A DNA stretch of 64,000 bases, taken from NCBI RefSeq assembly GCF_020991475.1, contig NZ_JAJMPA010000003.1, forward strand, positions 62,001-126,000. The letters are read 5' to 3'. The translations under genes and the position numbers were made by a program. The notes under the pieces were generated by a model that searched no databases, had not been told where the DNA came from, and worked only from the letters and a program-made list of their open reading frames with translations. The DNA comes from Pedobacter sp. MC2016-14 (lineage in GTDB: Bacteria; Bacteroidota; Bacteroidia; Sphingobacteriales; Sphingobacteriaceae). Shown in pieces: positions 35,701 to 44,249 of the stretch (within the stretch, counting starts at the first letter, position 1; each line of letters opens with the position of its first letter).

Positions 35701-36277
35701 TTATTTTGATGGTAGTTTAAGTAATGATTATACAAAAATTAGTAATTCAAACGATCCTACTCAACTGGAGTTTTTTGGATCCAGAACCCCCACAATATAT
35801 GGAAGTTTACGAAATACTTTTTCCTTCAGTGGTTTGGAATTTTCTTTTAATATTACTTATAAAACTGGGTTTTACTTCAGGAGGCAATCACTTGATAACT
35901 CAGCGCTTTACAATTCCAATTTTATCAATTTTTTACAACCAGATTATGAGAAACGCTGGCAGAATCCAGGTGATGAATTAACTACATCTGTCCCGTCCTT
36001 AGTTTACCCTAATAACTTTCTACGTAGTAGTTTTTACAGTAATTCAGCTGTGCTTACTGAGAAGGGTGATTATATTCGTTTACAAGATGTACAAATAAAT
36101 TATTCAATACCAAAAAAAATAATGAATAAGCTTCTGGTATCTAACCTAAATATTTATGCATATGTGAATAACCTCGGTTTGATTTGGAAAGCTAATAAAG
36201 AAGGATTAGATCCAGATGTTAGATCCGGATACCCTAATCCGACCACTTTTGCATTTGGTCTAAAAACTAACTTTTAA
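32765..36277 (+). CDS. SusC/RagA-type TonB-dependent receptor with STN signalling domain
   Basis: A 1170-aa outer-membrane receptor. A long signal region (residues ~1-43) is followed by an STN domain (about 50-118: VSLQQLFKEITKQTGYNVFWY), which links the receptor to the FecR/sigma pair. Next comes a carboxypeptidase-regulatory-like domain (VTGRVVDENGNPLVGATVIVKG, with the 'GYFSL' and 'ISFLGF' strands). The TonB-box and plug region follow (EEVEVISTGY...; SVRGRSTIF; VENITVLKDAAAASIWG). The rest is a beta-barrel, ending in ...TTFAFGLKTNF with a C-terminal Phe. It imports a large substrate with the SusD partner downstream. No glycoside hydrolase is nearby, so the substrate is unknown. Confidence 0.95.
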   Translation: MYKIYPKPRYPEGLCRKILLIMRLTTVILIATIMQVSAFSYAQKMTYVNKNVSLQQLFKEITKQTGYNVFWYAGKVSSKSIINANFKQATLENVLDVALTGLPLTYEINGKTVVIKQKEKTVFDRITSLFALIDVTGRVVDENGNPLVGATVIVKGSSKIAKTNEDGYFSLAKVDDKAILIISFLGFDSQEVKAVENIGTIKLAFGSGKLEEVEVISTGYQNIPKERAAGSYTVIDNKTLNRVVSADLLSRLKGVGNGILFDNQTGNNLGLSVRGRSTIFSNASPLIVIDNFPFDGDLNTINPEIVENITVLKDAAAASIWGVRAGNGVIIITTKKGSYNHVPTITLKSDLTIGEKPDLYYQKQINSNDFIDIEKFLFDKGAFTASINNGYSVISPVVAILQKIKVDPAYETIGKIEIEKLRNIDYRDQQKKYLYRNGSQQRYFIDLNGGGSSQTFYFSAGYDKNLPSLKTQSDSRVSLKGSNSYRILNGKLALLTDIAFSKSKSNNIQIGSNLGYLPYEQLAGDNGEALEVLVNGGLRSSYTDTAGKGKLLDWKLRPLNELKNKNSTSNRDLTDYRLNFGLTYKILSPLVLSLNYQYYSANSKIENLNSIGSFSTRDAINRVTQINSITGAVTRPIPLGGIYNPYFQSTESNVGRAQLNFAQSFSEMHEFSAIGGLEIRSNNFKSNSFYLYGYDSETATSVQIDPVNQYKSYITGGLSQIGQPPRQNGTTDRYVSWYGNGSYTYNKRYIAYLSYRKDKSNIFGVKANQKGIPLWSAALAWNINREKFYNIEWLPYLQLKGSFGYNGNVNNSLSAYLTAKPSNTNTFTNSTYYEIVNPPNDNLRWEKVKNINFGLNFTTKGDRISGSLEYYIKNGTDLIGTSPIAPQTGISIFTGNTADTHAQGFDIQLNSKNLLGVFKWATTYIFNYNKDKITNYKIGVGMNSNTVTQITLVPIVGYPINSLFSYKWGGLDASGNPQGYFDGSLSNDYTKISNSNDPTQLEFFGSRTPTIYGSLRNTFSFSGLEFSFNITYKTGFYFRRQSLDNSALYNSNFINFLQPDYEKRWQNPGDELTTSVPSLVYPNNFLRSSFYSNSAVLTEKGDYIRLQDVQINYSIPKKIMNKLLVSNLNIYAYVNNLGLIWKANKEGLDPDVRSGYPNPTTFAFGLKTNF

Positions 36278-36287
36278 ATTAATTGAG

Positions 36288-37697
36288 ATGAAAGGTAAAA
36301 TTACATTTTTAGGGGCTATTGTCTTTGTTCTAACAAATATTAGCTGTACGAAAAGCTTTTTGGATGCAAAACCGAATACAGATATCACACAGCCTATAAC
36401 CTTGGACGAATTTCAGAAGCTTCTCGATAATACCACAGCAATAAATAGATCAGGAGGATTAGCAATTCTTTCTTGTGATGAATTTCAATATAGTAGTGAT
36501 GCTCTTTGGTCTTCTGCTCCTACGGCCACAGCAAGAAATTCTTATATATGGACAAAAGATCTTTATGAAGGGGAAATTGTCGATTCTTGGAATATTCCAT
36601 ATACTTCTATATTCTATGCTAATAATGTTATAGAGGGTTTATCGAGAATTGAAATTTCAACCGTTAATACATTACAATGGAATAACATCAAGGGATGGGC
36701 TTTATTTGTCAGAGCCTATGCCTATTATGAACTTGTCAGTAATTTCGCTCCTGTTTATGATTCTTCAAACTCATCTAGAGACTTAGCGGTTCCTTTGAGA
36801 TTAAAACCCTCAATTGACGAATTGCTTCCACGAGCATCTGTTACTATGGTATACAATCAAATTTTAGAAGATCTGAACGAAGCTGTAAATCTACTTGATT
36901 TATCACTTCCTATAGCTAGAAGTAGGCCTTCTAAAATTGCTGCCAATGCCCTTTTATCTAAAATATATCTTAGTATGAGAAATTATGAAAAGGCAGAAAT
37001 TCATGCGGACGCTTGTCTTAGCTCGTACAGCAAGCTGATCGATTACAATTTGCTAAGCAAAACTGCTGCGGCTCCATTTCCAAGAGCACACGACGAACAA
37101 ATTTATGCAAAAAGTGCAGTAACCAATCAATCATATATTACACGGGGAACTAGTAGTGGTGCAAATACTTATATACAAATAACTTCAGAAGTTCTTGGAT
37201 TATATGAGCCAAACGATCTTAGAAAAACTATTTATTTCGTTCAACAAACAGATGGCTCCTACGATTTGAAACAGGGGTATTTTGGACCAGGTTTGAATCC
37301 CTTTACCGGATTGGCTACAGATGAGGTCTTATTAATTAAAGCCGAATGTTTAGCCCGGCGTGGGGAAATTACTACCGCAATGGACAAATTGGATCAATTG
37401 CGAATTAAGCGTTGGAGTCCAAATGCTACCTCGCCAGCCAAAGCATATCAGAATCTAATAGCTGCTGATCCAGTAGATGCTTTAGCTAAAGTATTATTAG
37501 AACGTAGAAGGGAACTAGTCTGGCGTGGTGTTAGATGGGACGATTTAAAACGGTTTAATAAAGAAGGAGCTAATATCAGTATTTCACGCTCTGTAAATGG
37601 TCAACTCTATACACTACTACCCAATAGTAATAGATATATTTTCCCAATTCCAGATGATGAAATTAGCCTCAGCGGCATCAGTCAAAACGAAAGATAA
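36288..37697 (+). CDS. SusD/RagB-type surface lipoprotein
   Basis: A 469-aa lipoprotein with lipobox near TNISC (Cys about 20) and the SusD beginning 'KSFLDAKPNTDITQPITLDEFQKLL'. The helical TPR-like middle (GWALFVRAYAYYELVSNFAPVYD) and the late motifs (DEVLLIKAECLARRGEITTAMDKL; LLERRRELVWRGVRWDDLKRFNKEG) are typical. It caps the SusC barrel and captures substrate. It lies 10 bp after susC, so the pair is one unit. Confidence 0.93.
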   Translation: MKGKITFLGAIVFVLTNISCTKSFLDAKPNTDITQPITLDEFQKLLDNTTAINRSGGLAILSCDEFQYSSDALWSSAPTATARNSYIWTKDLYEGEIVDSWNIPYTSIFYANNVIEGLSRIEISTVNTLQWNNIKGWALFVRAYAYYELVSNFAPVYDSSNSSRDLAVPLRLKPSIDELLPRASVTMVYNQILEDLNEAVNLLDLSLPIARSRPSKIAANALLSKIYLSMRNYEKAEIHADACLSSYSKLIDYNLLSKTAAAPFPRAHDEQIYAKSAVTNQSYITRGTSSGANTYIQITSEVLGLYEPNDLRKTIYFVQQTDGSYDLKQGYFGPGLNPFTGLATDEVLLIKAECLARRGEITTAMDKLDQLRIKRWSPNATSPAKAYQNLIAADPVDALAKVLLERRRELVWRGVRWDDLKRFNKEGANISISRSVNGQLYTLLPNSNRYIFPIPDDEISLSGISQNER

Positions 37698-37702
37698 ATA
37701 AT

Positions 37703-39214
37703 ATGAAAAATCTTACTATAATATTTTACTTGTTTGCGATATGTTCTGTTAGAGCGCAGAAGCAAAATGAATTTAATGAGCCAAATAATATTGTTATTGA
37801 GGGGAAAGTTACGGACCCTATGTTTAATTCGGTCCCCGATACGAATATTACTGTTATGCTTTGGGTTACATCATTTCCTTCAAAAATAAATATTGCCCCT
37901 ACTGAATACTACAGTGTTATAACTAAACCTAATAAACCCTTTAAGTTATCATTTATAGCTCCAGCTAAAAGGTTTTATATTCATATTGGATTTGTACCAA
38001 ATTCATTCCAAATGTGGTCATCTAGTGACAATATGTATGTTATGGATAAGGATGATCAAATAACTTGCAAATTATCTTGTGCGAATTTTGAATTTTCGGG
38101 CAAAGGGTCTGACAAATTCAACTGTCAAAGTGATATTTACCATTACAGATATTTGGCGACTGCTGAAGATATTCAATTTAGAAAAAATCGTCAATTTAAT
38201 GAGCTATTTGATTATAGAGGTACCAAAAAGGATTCTTTATTAAAACTGAAATTAGAAACGATAGAAAAATATGCTAGGAGTATAGGAAAAGAAACAACCG
38301 AATTAATGATTGCTAATAGTTATGGGCAATTATATTATTCTGATCTAAAAGGGGAACGAGGTTCGTATAATGACTTCGAAAGAGTTAAGGCACTCACAAA
38401 TAGTTCAGAGTATAAAATAAATCTAAATAAATTGAATGATATTAGTCCGAATGTTTTAGTAAGCTCGCCTATTTTTTCAGATTTTCTCTTTGAAAAGGAA
38501 GTTGTCCGCAGTATGTTTTGGGCATTTAAAGATGGAAAAGTTGATTTGTCATATGATCGCATGCGGTTTCAGTTTAATTCTATCTTAGAAGACTATTCTG
38601 GTCCTATGCGAGAAAAATTACTTACTCTTTTTTTTCTCAACTACAATAAAAATAAAAAATCCATACCTCCTTCTTATTTTAAAGAAGCTATTGCTCAAAT
38701 ACACAATCCTGACTATCAAGAGATTTTACATAACATTCAAAAAACAAATTCGAAGGACACTCCATTTTTCCCATTTGAAATTGAAGATAATAATGGAAAA
38801 ACATTAAAACTTGTTGACTTCCGTAATAAAGTGGTCATTATGGATTTTTGGTTTACTGGATGTATAAATTGTATTAAACTTAAAAAACACTTAGTACCTC
38901 TAGTTGACACATTCAAAGATAATCCTAATGTGAAATTTGTATCAATTAATATTGATAAATCCAAAGAAAGCTGGCTTGAAAGTATAAAAACAAATAATTA
39001 TACCGACTCTAATTCGATTAACCTTTATGCTGGAGGAGGTCAATTGGCGGATAGAAATTCTAGGCACCCATTAATCAATGCTTATAATATTACATCTTTT
39101 CCTACTTTGTTTATTTTAAATAATGGAAAATTGTACGAACCTACTCCTCCTAGAGGAAATATTGTGCAAATGATAAATATCGTTAATAAAGCACTTGAAG
39201 ATAGGCAGCCTTAG
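37703..39214 (+). CDS. TlpA/DsbE-like secreted thioredoxin
   Basis: A 503-aa protein with an N-terminal signal (MKNLTIIFYLFAICSVRAQ) and a large N-terminal region of unknown fold. A thioredoxin-like domain begins near residue 350: FPFEIEDNNGKTLKLVDFRN, then VVIMDFWFTGCINCIKLKKH with a C-x-x-C pair, then the late SFPTLFILNNGKL with the cis-Pro loop. TlpA-like proteins in Bacteroidota often sit at the end of SusCD operons. It lies 5 bp after susD. The CINC redox pair and the cysteine-pair peptides downstream suggest a thiol-based job. Confidence 0.88.
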   Translation: MKNLTIIFYLFAICSVRAQKQNEFNEPNNIVIEGKVTDPMFNSVPDTNITVMLWVTSFPSKINIAPTEYYSVITKPNKPFKLSFIAPAKRFYIHIGFVPNSFQMWSSSDNMYVMDKDDQITCKLSCANFEFSGKGSDKFNCQSDIYHYRYLATAEDIQFRKNRQFNELFDYRGTKKDSLLKLKLETIEKYARSIGKETTELMIANSYGQLYYSDLKGERGSYNDFERVKALTNSSEYKINLNKLNDISPNVLVSSPIFSDFLFEKEVVRSMFWAFKDGKVDLSYDRMRFQFNSILEDYSGPMREKLLTLFFLNYNKNKKSIPPSYFKEAIAQIHNPDYQEILHNIQKTNSKDTPFFPFEIEDNNGKTLKLVDFRNKVVIMDFWFTGCINCIKLKKHLVPLVDTFKDNPNVKFVSINIDKSKESWLESIKTNNYTDSNSINLYAGGGQLADRNSRHPLINAYNITSFPTLFILNNGKLYEPTPPRGNIVQMINIVNKALEDRQP

Positions 39215-39232
39215 AATATTAACTTTTCCAAT

Positions 39233-39550
39233 TTAAGGAGTAGTTAACGGGCCATAGTATTCTCCCATCCCAGTGGGTTTAAAGCTAGTAGGAGGGGCTG
39301 CTAATATTGTAGAAAGATTTATTATAGGACCATAATTTGTAACATCAGAATATTGTTGCAAAAAAGAACAAGGATTTGGACTTAAATCACAGAACTGATC
39401 TGGATCATATGTAACGGAGATAAGCTCATAAACTCCGAGTGACGTTTGAACATAGCGATCGCCTGGGTGGAAGTGTTTTTTTTTGTTAACAAATGCGCTT
39501 ACACTAATTGTTACGCATGCAACAATTAAACCTACAAAGATCATTTTCAT
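39233..39550 (-). CDS. Small secreted protein, DUF6520-type
   Basis: 105 aa from the ATG at 39550, which begins a signal peptide (MKMIFVGLIVACVTISVSAF). The longer frame to 39592 adds 14 implausible residues. The mature part has HPGDRYVQTS...YDPDQFCDLSPNPC-SFLQQ, with two Cys eight positions apart, and ends at GEYYGPLTTP. It is a paralogue of the next gene upstream (39689-40009). I associate this with the DUF6520 family of Bacteroidota, found beside MauE-like genes. Function unknown; the Cys pair suggests a disulfide or redox substrate. Confidence 0.65.
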   Translation of the reverse strand: MKMIFVGLIVACVTISVSAFVNKKKHFHPGDRYVQTSLGVYELISVTYDPDQFCDLSPNPCSFLQQYSDVTNYGPIINLSTILAAPPTSFKPTGMGEYYGPLTTP

Positions 39551-39654
39551 AATAACTTTTTCAATTGACAAAAACCACAAATTAAAAGTCACATATATCG
39601 ATTGACTCTAATAAAACTGACTAAATCCTAACTAATGTAACTTCTATTAGCCAT

Positions 39655-39685
39655 TTAAGGGGCTGCCTCCGGCAGCCCCTTAAAG
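39655..39685. terminator. Strong hairpin after the second DUF6520-type gene
   Basis: A 14-bp perfect stem (TTTAAGGGGCTGCC / GGCAGCCCCTTAAA) with a TCC loop, directly after the stop of the 39689-40009 gene on the minus strand. It lies between the two paralogues. With no U-tract in either direction it may be an attenuator or an mRNA-stabilising element rather than a simple terminator. Confidence 0.7.
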
Positions 39686-39688
39686 ATA

Positions 39689-40009
39689 TTAAGGAACAAG
39701 TGGTCCAGTATACTCACCTTGGTCGCTTGCAACAAAGCTTCCTGCTGGAGCAGAAGTGATTGTTGAAAGATTAATTGTCGAACCATAATTGGTTGGATCA
39801 GAGGGTTGTTGTACAAAAGAACAAGGATTTGTGGTAAGGTCACAGAAGCTATCAGGATCATATGAAGCAGTGATCAACTGATAAGTACCTGGAGATGTTT
39901 GAACATAACGGTCTCCTGGAAGGAAAGTTTTTGCGTTGGTAAATGCGCTTCCTGCCAATGCTACACCTACAACTAGTAGGCTTAAAGCAACTTTTTTAAA
40001 ATTTTTCAT
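39689..40009 (-). CDS. Small secreted protein, DUF6520-type (paralogue)
   Basis: 106 aa with a signal peptide (MKNFKKVALSLLVVGVALAGSAF). The mature region is FLPGDRYVQTSPGTYQLITA, then YDPDSFCDLTTNPC-SFVQQ (same Cys spacing as its neighbour), ending at GEYTGPLVP. About half of its mature residues match the 39233-39550 protein. It is downstream of the MauE-like gene on the same strand and followed by a strong hairpin. Two copies in tandem may be functionally distinct or arose by duplication. No enzymatic motif is seen. Confidence 0.7.
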   Translation of the reverse strand: MKNFKKVALSLLVVGVALAGSAFTNAKTFLPGDRYVQTSPGTYQLITASYDPDSFCDLTTNPCSFVQQPSDPTNYGSTINLSTITSAPAGSFVASDQGEYTGPLVP

Positions 40010-40061
40010 TGTTAAAAGTTTTGTTATTTTTGTTTAAGATTGCCATATTTCTTTAAACAGG

Positions 40062-40541
40062 TTACGGCTTTCCCTGTTTCACGCGCGTAAAGTCTTTATT
40101 ATATTTAAGTTTTATTCCTGTAATGGCTGCGGCGATAAATAGAAGATTAAACCATATGTGCTGTTTCCATGATAAGGAACTTATCACTCCACCGCAATGG
40201 CAAGGAAGTCGACTTCCCACTAAAATGCCATAAATAAGAAAGCAGGTGAAAATTACCATTATAGCCAGTGAGGCATATAGACCTATCCTTTTTGTCGAAG
40301 GGATTAAAAGCAAGAAAGAAATTATGGTTTCGCTAATAGGGACTGACCATGATATGAATGAACTATAAGACCCAGTTAAAGGAGATCGCCTTAATATTTT
40401 TTCAAACCCATCTTGAGTTTGAAATTTACTGGCAGCAGTATATATAAATAAAGCAAGAAAAATATAAATTATTATATCGACTATCAGATCTTTAGTTTTT
40501 TCAGACAATCTAAATAATGGTTTTTGTAATATAGTTTCCAT
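40062..40541 (-). CDS. MauE/DoxX-like redox-associated membrane protein
   Basis: A 159-aa protein with about four transmembrane helices (IIIYIFLALFIYTAASKF near residue 23; SVPISETIISFLLLIPS near 66; LYASLAIMVIFTCFLIYGIL near 88; WFNLLFIAAAITGIKL near 129). A periplasmic loop carries LPCHCGG, a cysteine pair of the MauE kind. MauE-like proteins are linked to electron transfer to thioredoxin-fold or secreted proteins. Here the neighbours are two Cys-pair secreted proteins on the same strand and a TlpA-like protein, so a small thiol-redox module is likely. Confidence 0.8.
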   Translation of the reverse strand: METILQKPLFRLSEKTKDLIVDIIIYIFLALFIYTAASKFQTQDGFEKILRRSPLTGSYSSFISWSVPISETIISFLLLIPSTKRIGLYASLAIMVIFTCFLIYGILVGSRLPCHCGGVISSLSWKQHIWFNLLFIAAAITGIKLKYNKDFTRVKQGKP

Positions 40542-40678
40542 CTGTTTTATATTTTGGTATTCAAATATTTCTCGTGTTTTGTTGAATCAAATATCAGAAG
40601 GAAATGAATGGTAGTGTTAGGAAATATTTCCCATTTTATTTGGGAAATAATTCTCAAACTGTTAGATGTTGTAGATAC

Positions 40679-41314
40679 CTATTGATATTCTGGTGCCGTC
40701 CCTTTTAGTTTGTTTAAGAGGTTAAAATACATTCTTCTGGTGAGGTTAACGTGCATAGCCTGGATGTCTTGGGTTGCACAAAAAGTGAACAGATTGTTCT
40801 CTTCCCTAAACTGCCTTACACGTTCAAAAGATGAAAGGTTCATTAAAAAGCTTTTACGTCTGAAGTATGCATTATTTCTGGCTGACAACTTTTCTACGGC
40901 TGTATTAATGTCTATGTATTTTCGCATTAGATGATCTAAGTCATCGTAGCTAATGGATATAACTTCATCCTCTTCAAGGATTTCCAATGTATCCCGGCGA
41001 TCTTTACCATCCAATAGACTGGCATCTTCAAAAATAAAATCTCGCTTGTTCCAAATCCTGGTGCCTATTTTACTGCTTTTCTTTCTATCGTAAAAATAGT
41101 GATGACTCATCGCGTTGATAGGAAACCATAAGAATCCTTCATTTCTGGAACCCGGACTTTCAAGGGTGTCATATTTACGCACGTGATGTAATCTACATCT
41201 GGTAATAATATCCTGGAGTTTGATGCCTTCAATTTCACTTAAGCATCCTAACGCCGGAATCAAATGCTTAATAATTAATTCCGTTTTGTAGGTGATATCA
41301 TAAATAATATTCAT
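40679..41314 (-). CDS. Crp-like regulator with degenerate cNMP domain (copy A)
   Basis: A 211-aa protein in tandem with a clear paralogue (41344-41967). An N-terminal MNIIYDITYKTELIIKHLIPALGCL matches the paralogue's start. A beta-roll-like middle (LESPGSRNEGFLWFPINAMSHHYFY; RDFIFEDASLLD; DEVISISYDDLDHLM) follows the Crp/Fnr layout of Bacteroidota, though the key cNMP-binding residues are not conserved. The C-terminal region (NNLFTFCATQDIQAMHVNLTRRMYFNLLNKLKG) looks like a modified HTH. It is probably a transcriptional regulator. Ligand unknown. Confidence 0.55.
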   Translation of the reverse strand: MNIIYDITYKTELIIKHLIPALGCLSEIEGIKLQDIITRCRLHHVRKYDTLESPGSRNEGFLWFPINAMSHHYFYDRKKSSKIGTRIWNKRDFIFEDASLLDGKDRRDTLEILEEDEVISISYDDLDHLMRKYIDINTAVEKLSARNNAYFRRKSFLMNLSSFERVRQFREENNLFTFCATQDIQAMHVNLTRRMYFNLLNKLKGTAPEYQ

Positions 41315-41343
41315 GTGGGAGGGCTATTAGTTACTTTAATCGA

Positions 41344-41967
41344 TCAATTAACATCGTTAAGTTTGTTAGCATAATCCAGGTATGCTTTACTTTTGATGTT
41401 CAAATGCATTGCTTGGATTTCCAAACTTGCACAAATGGTAAACAGATAGTTCTCCCGCCTAAATTGATCTATCCTTTCAAGCTCGGGGCGGTATAGTAGG
41501 TAAAGTTTGTTTTGGGCATACAGGGTGCAGTTGACTGAGATATTTATGATTGCCCTCTCCATATCTTTATATTTTTGCATTAGATAGTCTAGGTTGGTGT
41601 AGCTAATAGATAAAACTTCGCTATTTTCAAGAATTTGAAGGGTGTATTTTCTTTTATTATCCTCGAATAGACTGTCCGGATCTAAAATAACATCTTTTCT
41701 ATTCCATATCCTTATACCGGTATGTATGTTGTGTTCTTGATTATAATAGTAAAAGTGGCTCATGGCATGTATTGGGAACCATAATACACCTTCACTTCTG
41801 TTTCCTGGAACTTCAAGAATTTCGTAAGCGCTTGCTTCAATTAATTTGCAGTTGCAAAGCAAGTCCTGCATTTCTTCACCTTTAACGTCAATGGTGTAGC
41901 CTAGAACTGGAAGCAGATGCTTTAGGATCAATTCCTGTTTACGTGTTTCATTGTAAATAATGTTCAT
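41344..41967 (-). CDS. Crp-like regulator with degenerate cNMP domain (copy B)
   Basis: A 207-aa paralogue of the neighbouring gene with the same order: MNIIYNETRKQELILKHLLPVLGYT, then EVPGNRSEGVLWFPIHAMSHFYYY, then ILDPDSLFEDN, then LSISYTNLDYLMQKY, then FTICASLEIQAMHLNIKSKAYLDYANKL. The two proteins keep the same 'LWFPI(N/H)AMSH' and 'IQAMH(V/L)N' signatures. A tandem duplication is the simplest explanation. The 29-bp gap and shared strand make them one operon. Confidence 0.55.
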   Translation of the reverse strand: MNIIYNETRKQELILKHLLPVLGYTIDVKGEEMQDLLCNCKLIEASAYEILEVPGNRSEGVLWFPIHAMSHFYYYNQEHNIHTGIRIWNRKDVILDPDSLFEDNKRKYTLQILENSEVLSISYTNLDYLMQKYKDMERAIINISVNCTLYAQNKLYLLYRPELERIDQFRRENYLFTICASLEIQAMHLNIKSKAYLDYANKLNDVN

Positions 41968-42245
41968 AGCGGTTATATTTAGTTTGAATATCGATTTAAG
42001 TTGGTTATCAATATTTTATGAAAGCTAATTTCCGAACATAGAAGACGAAAAACAATACAATTTCTGGCAAATATTAAGTCAGCTTTTTCTATTTTGGAAT
42101 AAAAAGTGCCACTAAACTAATAGGTGTAATACCCGAATTATATTATTGATGTACGTGCACAACGGCGTTACTGTTTGTTTTAAAAGTGCGGATTTAGAAA
42201 GTTAGATTAATTCTGCTAAAACAAATGTTGTTTAGCTAAAAGGCT

Positions 42246-43274
42246 TTATGGGTTTTGTTTTCTTACCCTGGAGATCTTTTTTTTGCCACTTATGCCAAGT
42301 TCTTGAGTTTCAGAAGGCCTCACTTTAAAGTATTTATAGTAGGCCCTGCTAAAATAATGTGGATCACTATAACCCACCTCTCTTGCAATAACACTGATCT
42401 TTTTATCTGTGAGCATCAGTTCTTTAAGGGCCTTGTGCATTCTGTAGTAGATAACGTACTTATGTATAGGCATGTTTAGCGCTTTCAATGCCAGTGTGGC
42501 CAGTAGTTTATAGGAAACTTGCAATTTATCAGTAAAAAAGGATGGATCATCAACTAATTCAGTAGCGAAATTCTCATGCATTAGATTTTTTAAGATGGCT
42601 ATTTTTTCTTTGTGAATGAAGCTGGTAACATACTTGTTTTTTTTTAGCGTATCGTGATAATTACCAATTAGCGTTACGATAAATAAATTGAACGCGATCT
42701 CTAACTTACCTTCAGTACTGGTCTTTATAGCACTCAGTTGATTCAACGCGCGTTTGGTATTGCGTGTTAAGGGGCACTGTGGCAAAGCGCTCAGTAAATC
42801 GTCAGACCCATTAAACTTTTGAAACAAAGGTTCAAGTTTTGGAAATTCAATGGTTTTTCCGGATATCCATTCAGGGCGCAATCTTAAAGTCATTATTCTG
42901 TGTTTACCTGCTGGAAATTCTACAGTATAGTTTCCCGATTTTTGTTGAACCATGCAACAACATGTTTCCATCACTTCCAAAACTTCTCTGTTGCCCCGGT
43001 CCGTACATTTGAACTGCGCATCTACACAAATTATCATCATTAGCGCAGATTTGGCTAAGGAATAGTTTAATATTAGAGGCTTGTCCAGGGTATATTCCCA
43101 AACATCCACGAAGCAGAGAAATGAGCTGTGTTTTTGGTGAATTAATGTCCCTTCATTGACAGAAATCAAGGTGCTTTCGACAAAAGGCAATGATAATTCA
43201 GTAACTATCCTGCTGTTTGAATCCAGATTTTGGACGTTTTTGGCTTTGAAGTGTAGTTTTATATTTGGCTTCAT
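42246..43274 (-). CDS. AraC-type regulator (TCCC subfamily)
   Basis: 342 aa from the ATG at 43274 (MKPNIKLHFK, matching the MKPHINLMF start of the 45679 protein); a longer frame to 43292 is less likely. The C-terminal ~90 residues are an AraC-type double HTH (MPIHKYVIYYRMHKALKELM; ISVIAREVGYSDPHYFSRAY). The N-terminal domain has a TCCCMVQQKSGNYTVEFPAG segment and PQCPLTRNTKRALNQL, shared with the 45679 protein. The Cys triplet is unusual and may bind a metal or sense redox. Target genes unknown. Confidence 0.8.
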   Translation of the reverse strand: MKPNIKLHFKAKNVQNLDSNSRIVTELSLPFVESTLISVNEGTLIHQKHSSFLCFVDVWEYTLDKPLILNYSLAKSALMMIICVDAQFKCTDRGNREVLEVMETCCCMVQQKSGNYTVEFPAGKHRIMTLRLRPEWISGKTIEFPKLEPLFQKFNGSDDLLSALPQCPLTRNTKRALNQLSAIKTSTEGKLEIAFNLFIVTLIGNYHDTLKKNKYVTSFIHKEKIAILKNLMHENFATELVDDPSFFTDKLQVSYKLLATLALKALNMPIHKYVIYYRMHKALKELMLTDKKISVIAREVGYSDPHYFSRAYYKYFKVRPSETQELGISGKKKISRVRKQNP

Positions 43275-43292
43275 ATTGAGAGGTTTAATCAA

Positions 43293-44249
43293 CCCAAAGC
43301 TTAATGGTAACTTAAAAGATTAATGTTTAGATAAACCAAATATAATTACACGAATTGAGAGTGTCAAATTATTTGGTAAAATAATTTTACTAATGATATA
43401 AAATTTGTTAGTTTAACTGGATAATATCAGCTTATAACTATTTAAAGCTTATTTTTGCATCAAAATAATTTTGCCCACAATCCATAGATCTACCCTGCAA
43501 ATTTGTATTTTAAATGATTATCCGACTTATTTTTTGTTAAAAAGTGGATAGCGCCTGGCGAAGTAAAATAATTTATCGTGCTATGTTTTCAGAGATTGTA
43601 AGATGTAAATTCAATTCTTGCATTGCCCGGAAGATAAAAATCCAGCAAGGATTTGATAATTTTTTGAAGCTAAAGATGCTGATTTATGTTTCTTATTAAT
43701 TCAATTTTTTATTTTCACTTCTTTTATGATTGAGCTTTTATATTGTAATATGGAGAATGCATTATAAAAGAATGAATAAGTATGCCATCTTAAATAGAAA
43801 ACAGCAAGGATTGAAATAATACATTTTAAGATTATAAATAGGTCATTAGATAATAATGTTTGCAAAATTAGAATTATGATTAATATTTATGTAATTTCCT
43901 AGTTACTGAAATCTATTTGACTAGATGCTTTTAAAGTTGATGAAATGAAGGGGCTGTACGCTGAACATTGTGTCTGGCTGAAGGGTGTTTTTTTGTATTT
44001 CTGTAAGATGTAATTATTATACCTATAAAGTTGACGATTTTGAAATTTTGTTTGGACACAAATACCTGTAGTGTAGGTGTATATAACTTACTTTGTTCTA
44101 TTTCATGGATCATTGGTTGTTTATTGTGTTCTTATACGTTACCTTTATTAACTCAAGGTAGTAAGATGTAGGTTGGGTTGTGGATAATGGTAGTATATAC
44201 ATCAATCAATAGCATAGAAATGAACTTTAAAAAATCTTTATCTTAATTA
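43293..44249 (+). other. 957-bp AT-rich spacer between divergent AraC genes
   Basis: No ORF of protein-like quality; the one frame over 60 codons (43931-44113, minus) has no supporting features. It may contain operators for the flanking regulators, but no convincing repeat was found by eye. Confidence 0.4.

Noticed and set aside
39655..39685. Treating the strong hairpin as a simple rho-independent terminator
   Set aside because: No T-tract in either direction; listed as hairpin with uncertain role.
43931..44113. A 60-codon minus-strand ORF in the long spacer
   Set aside because: Low-complexity, no start context or motif.
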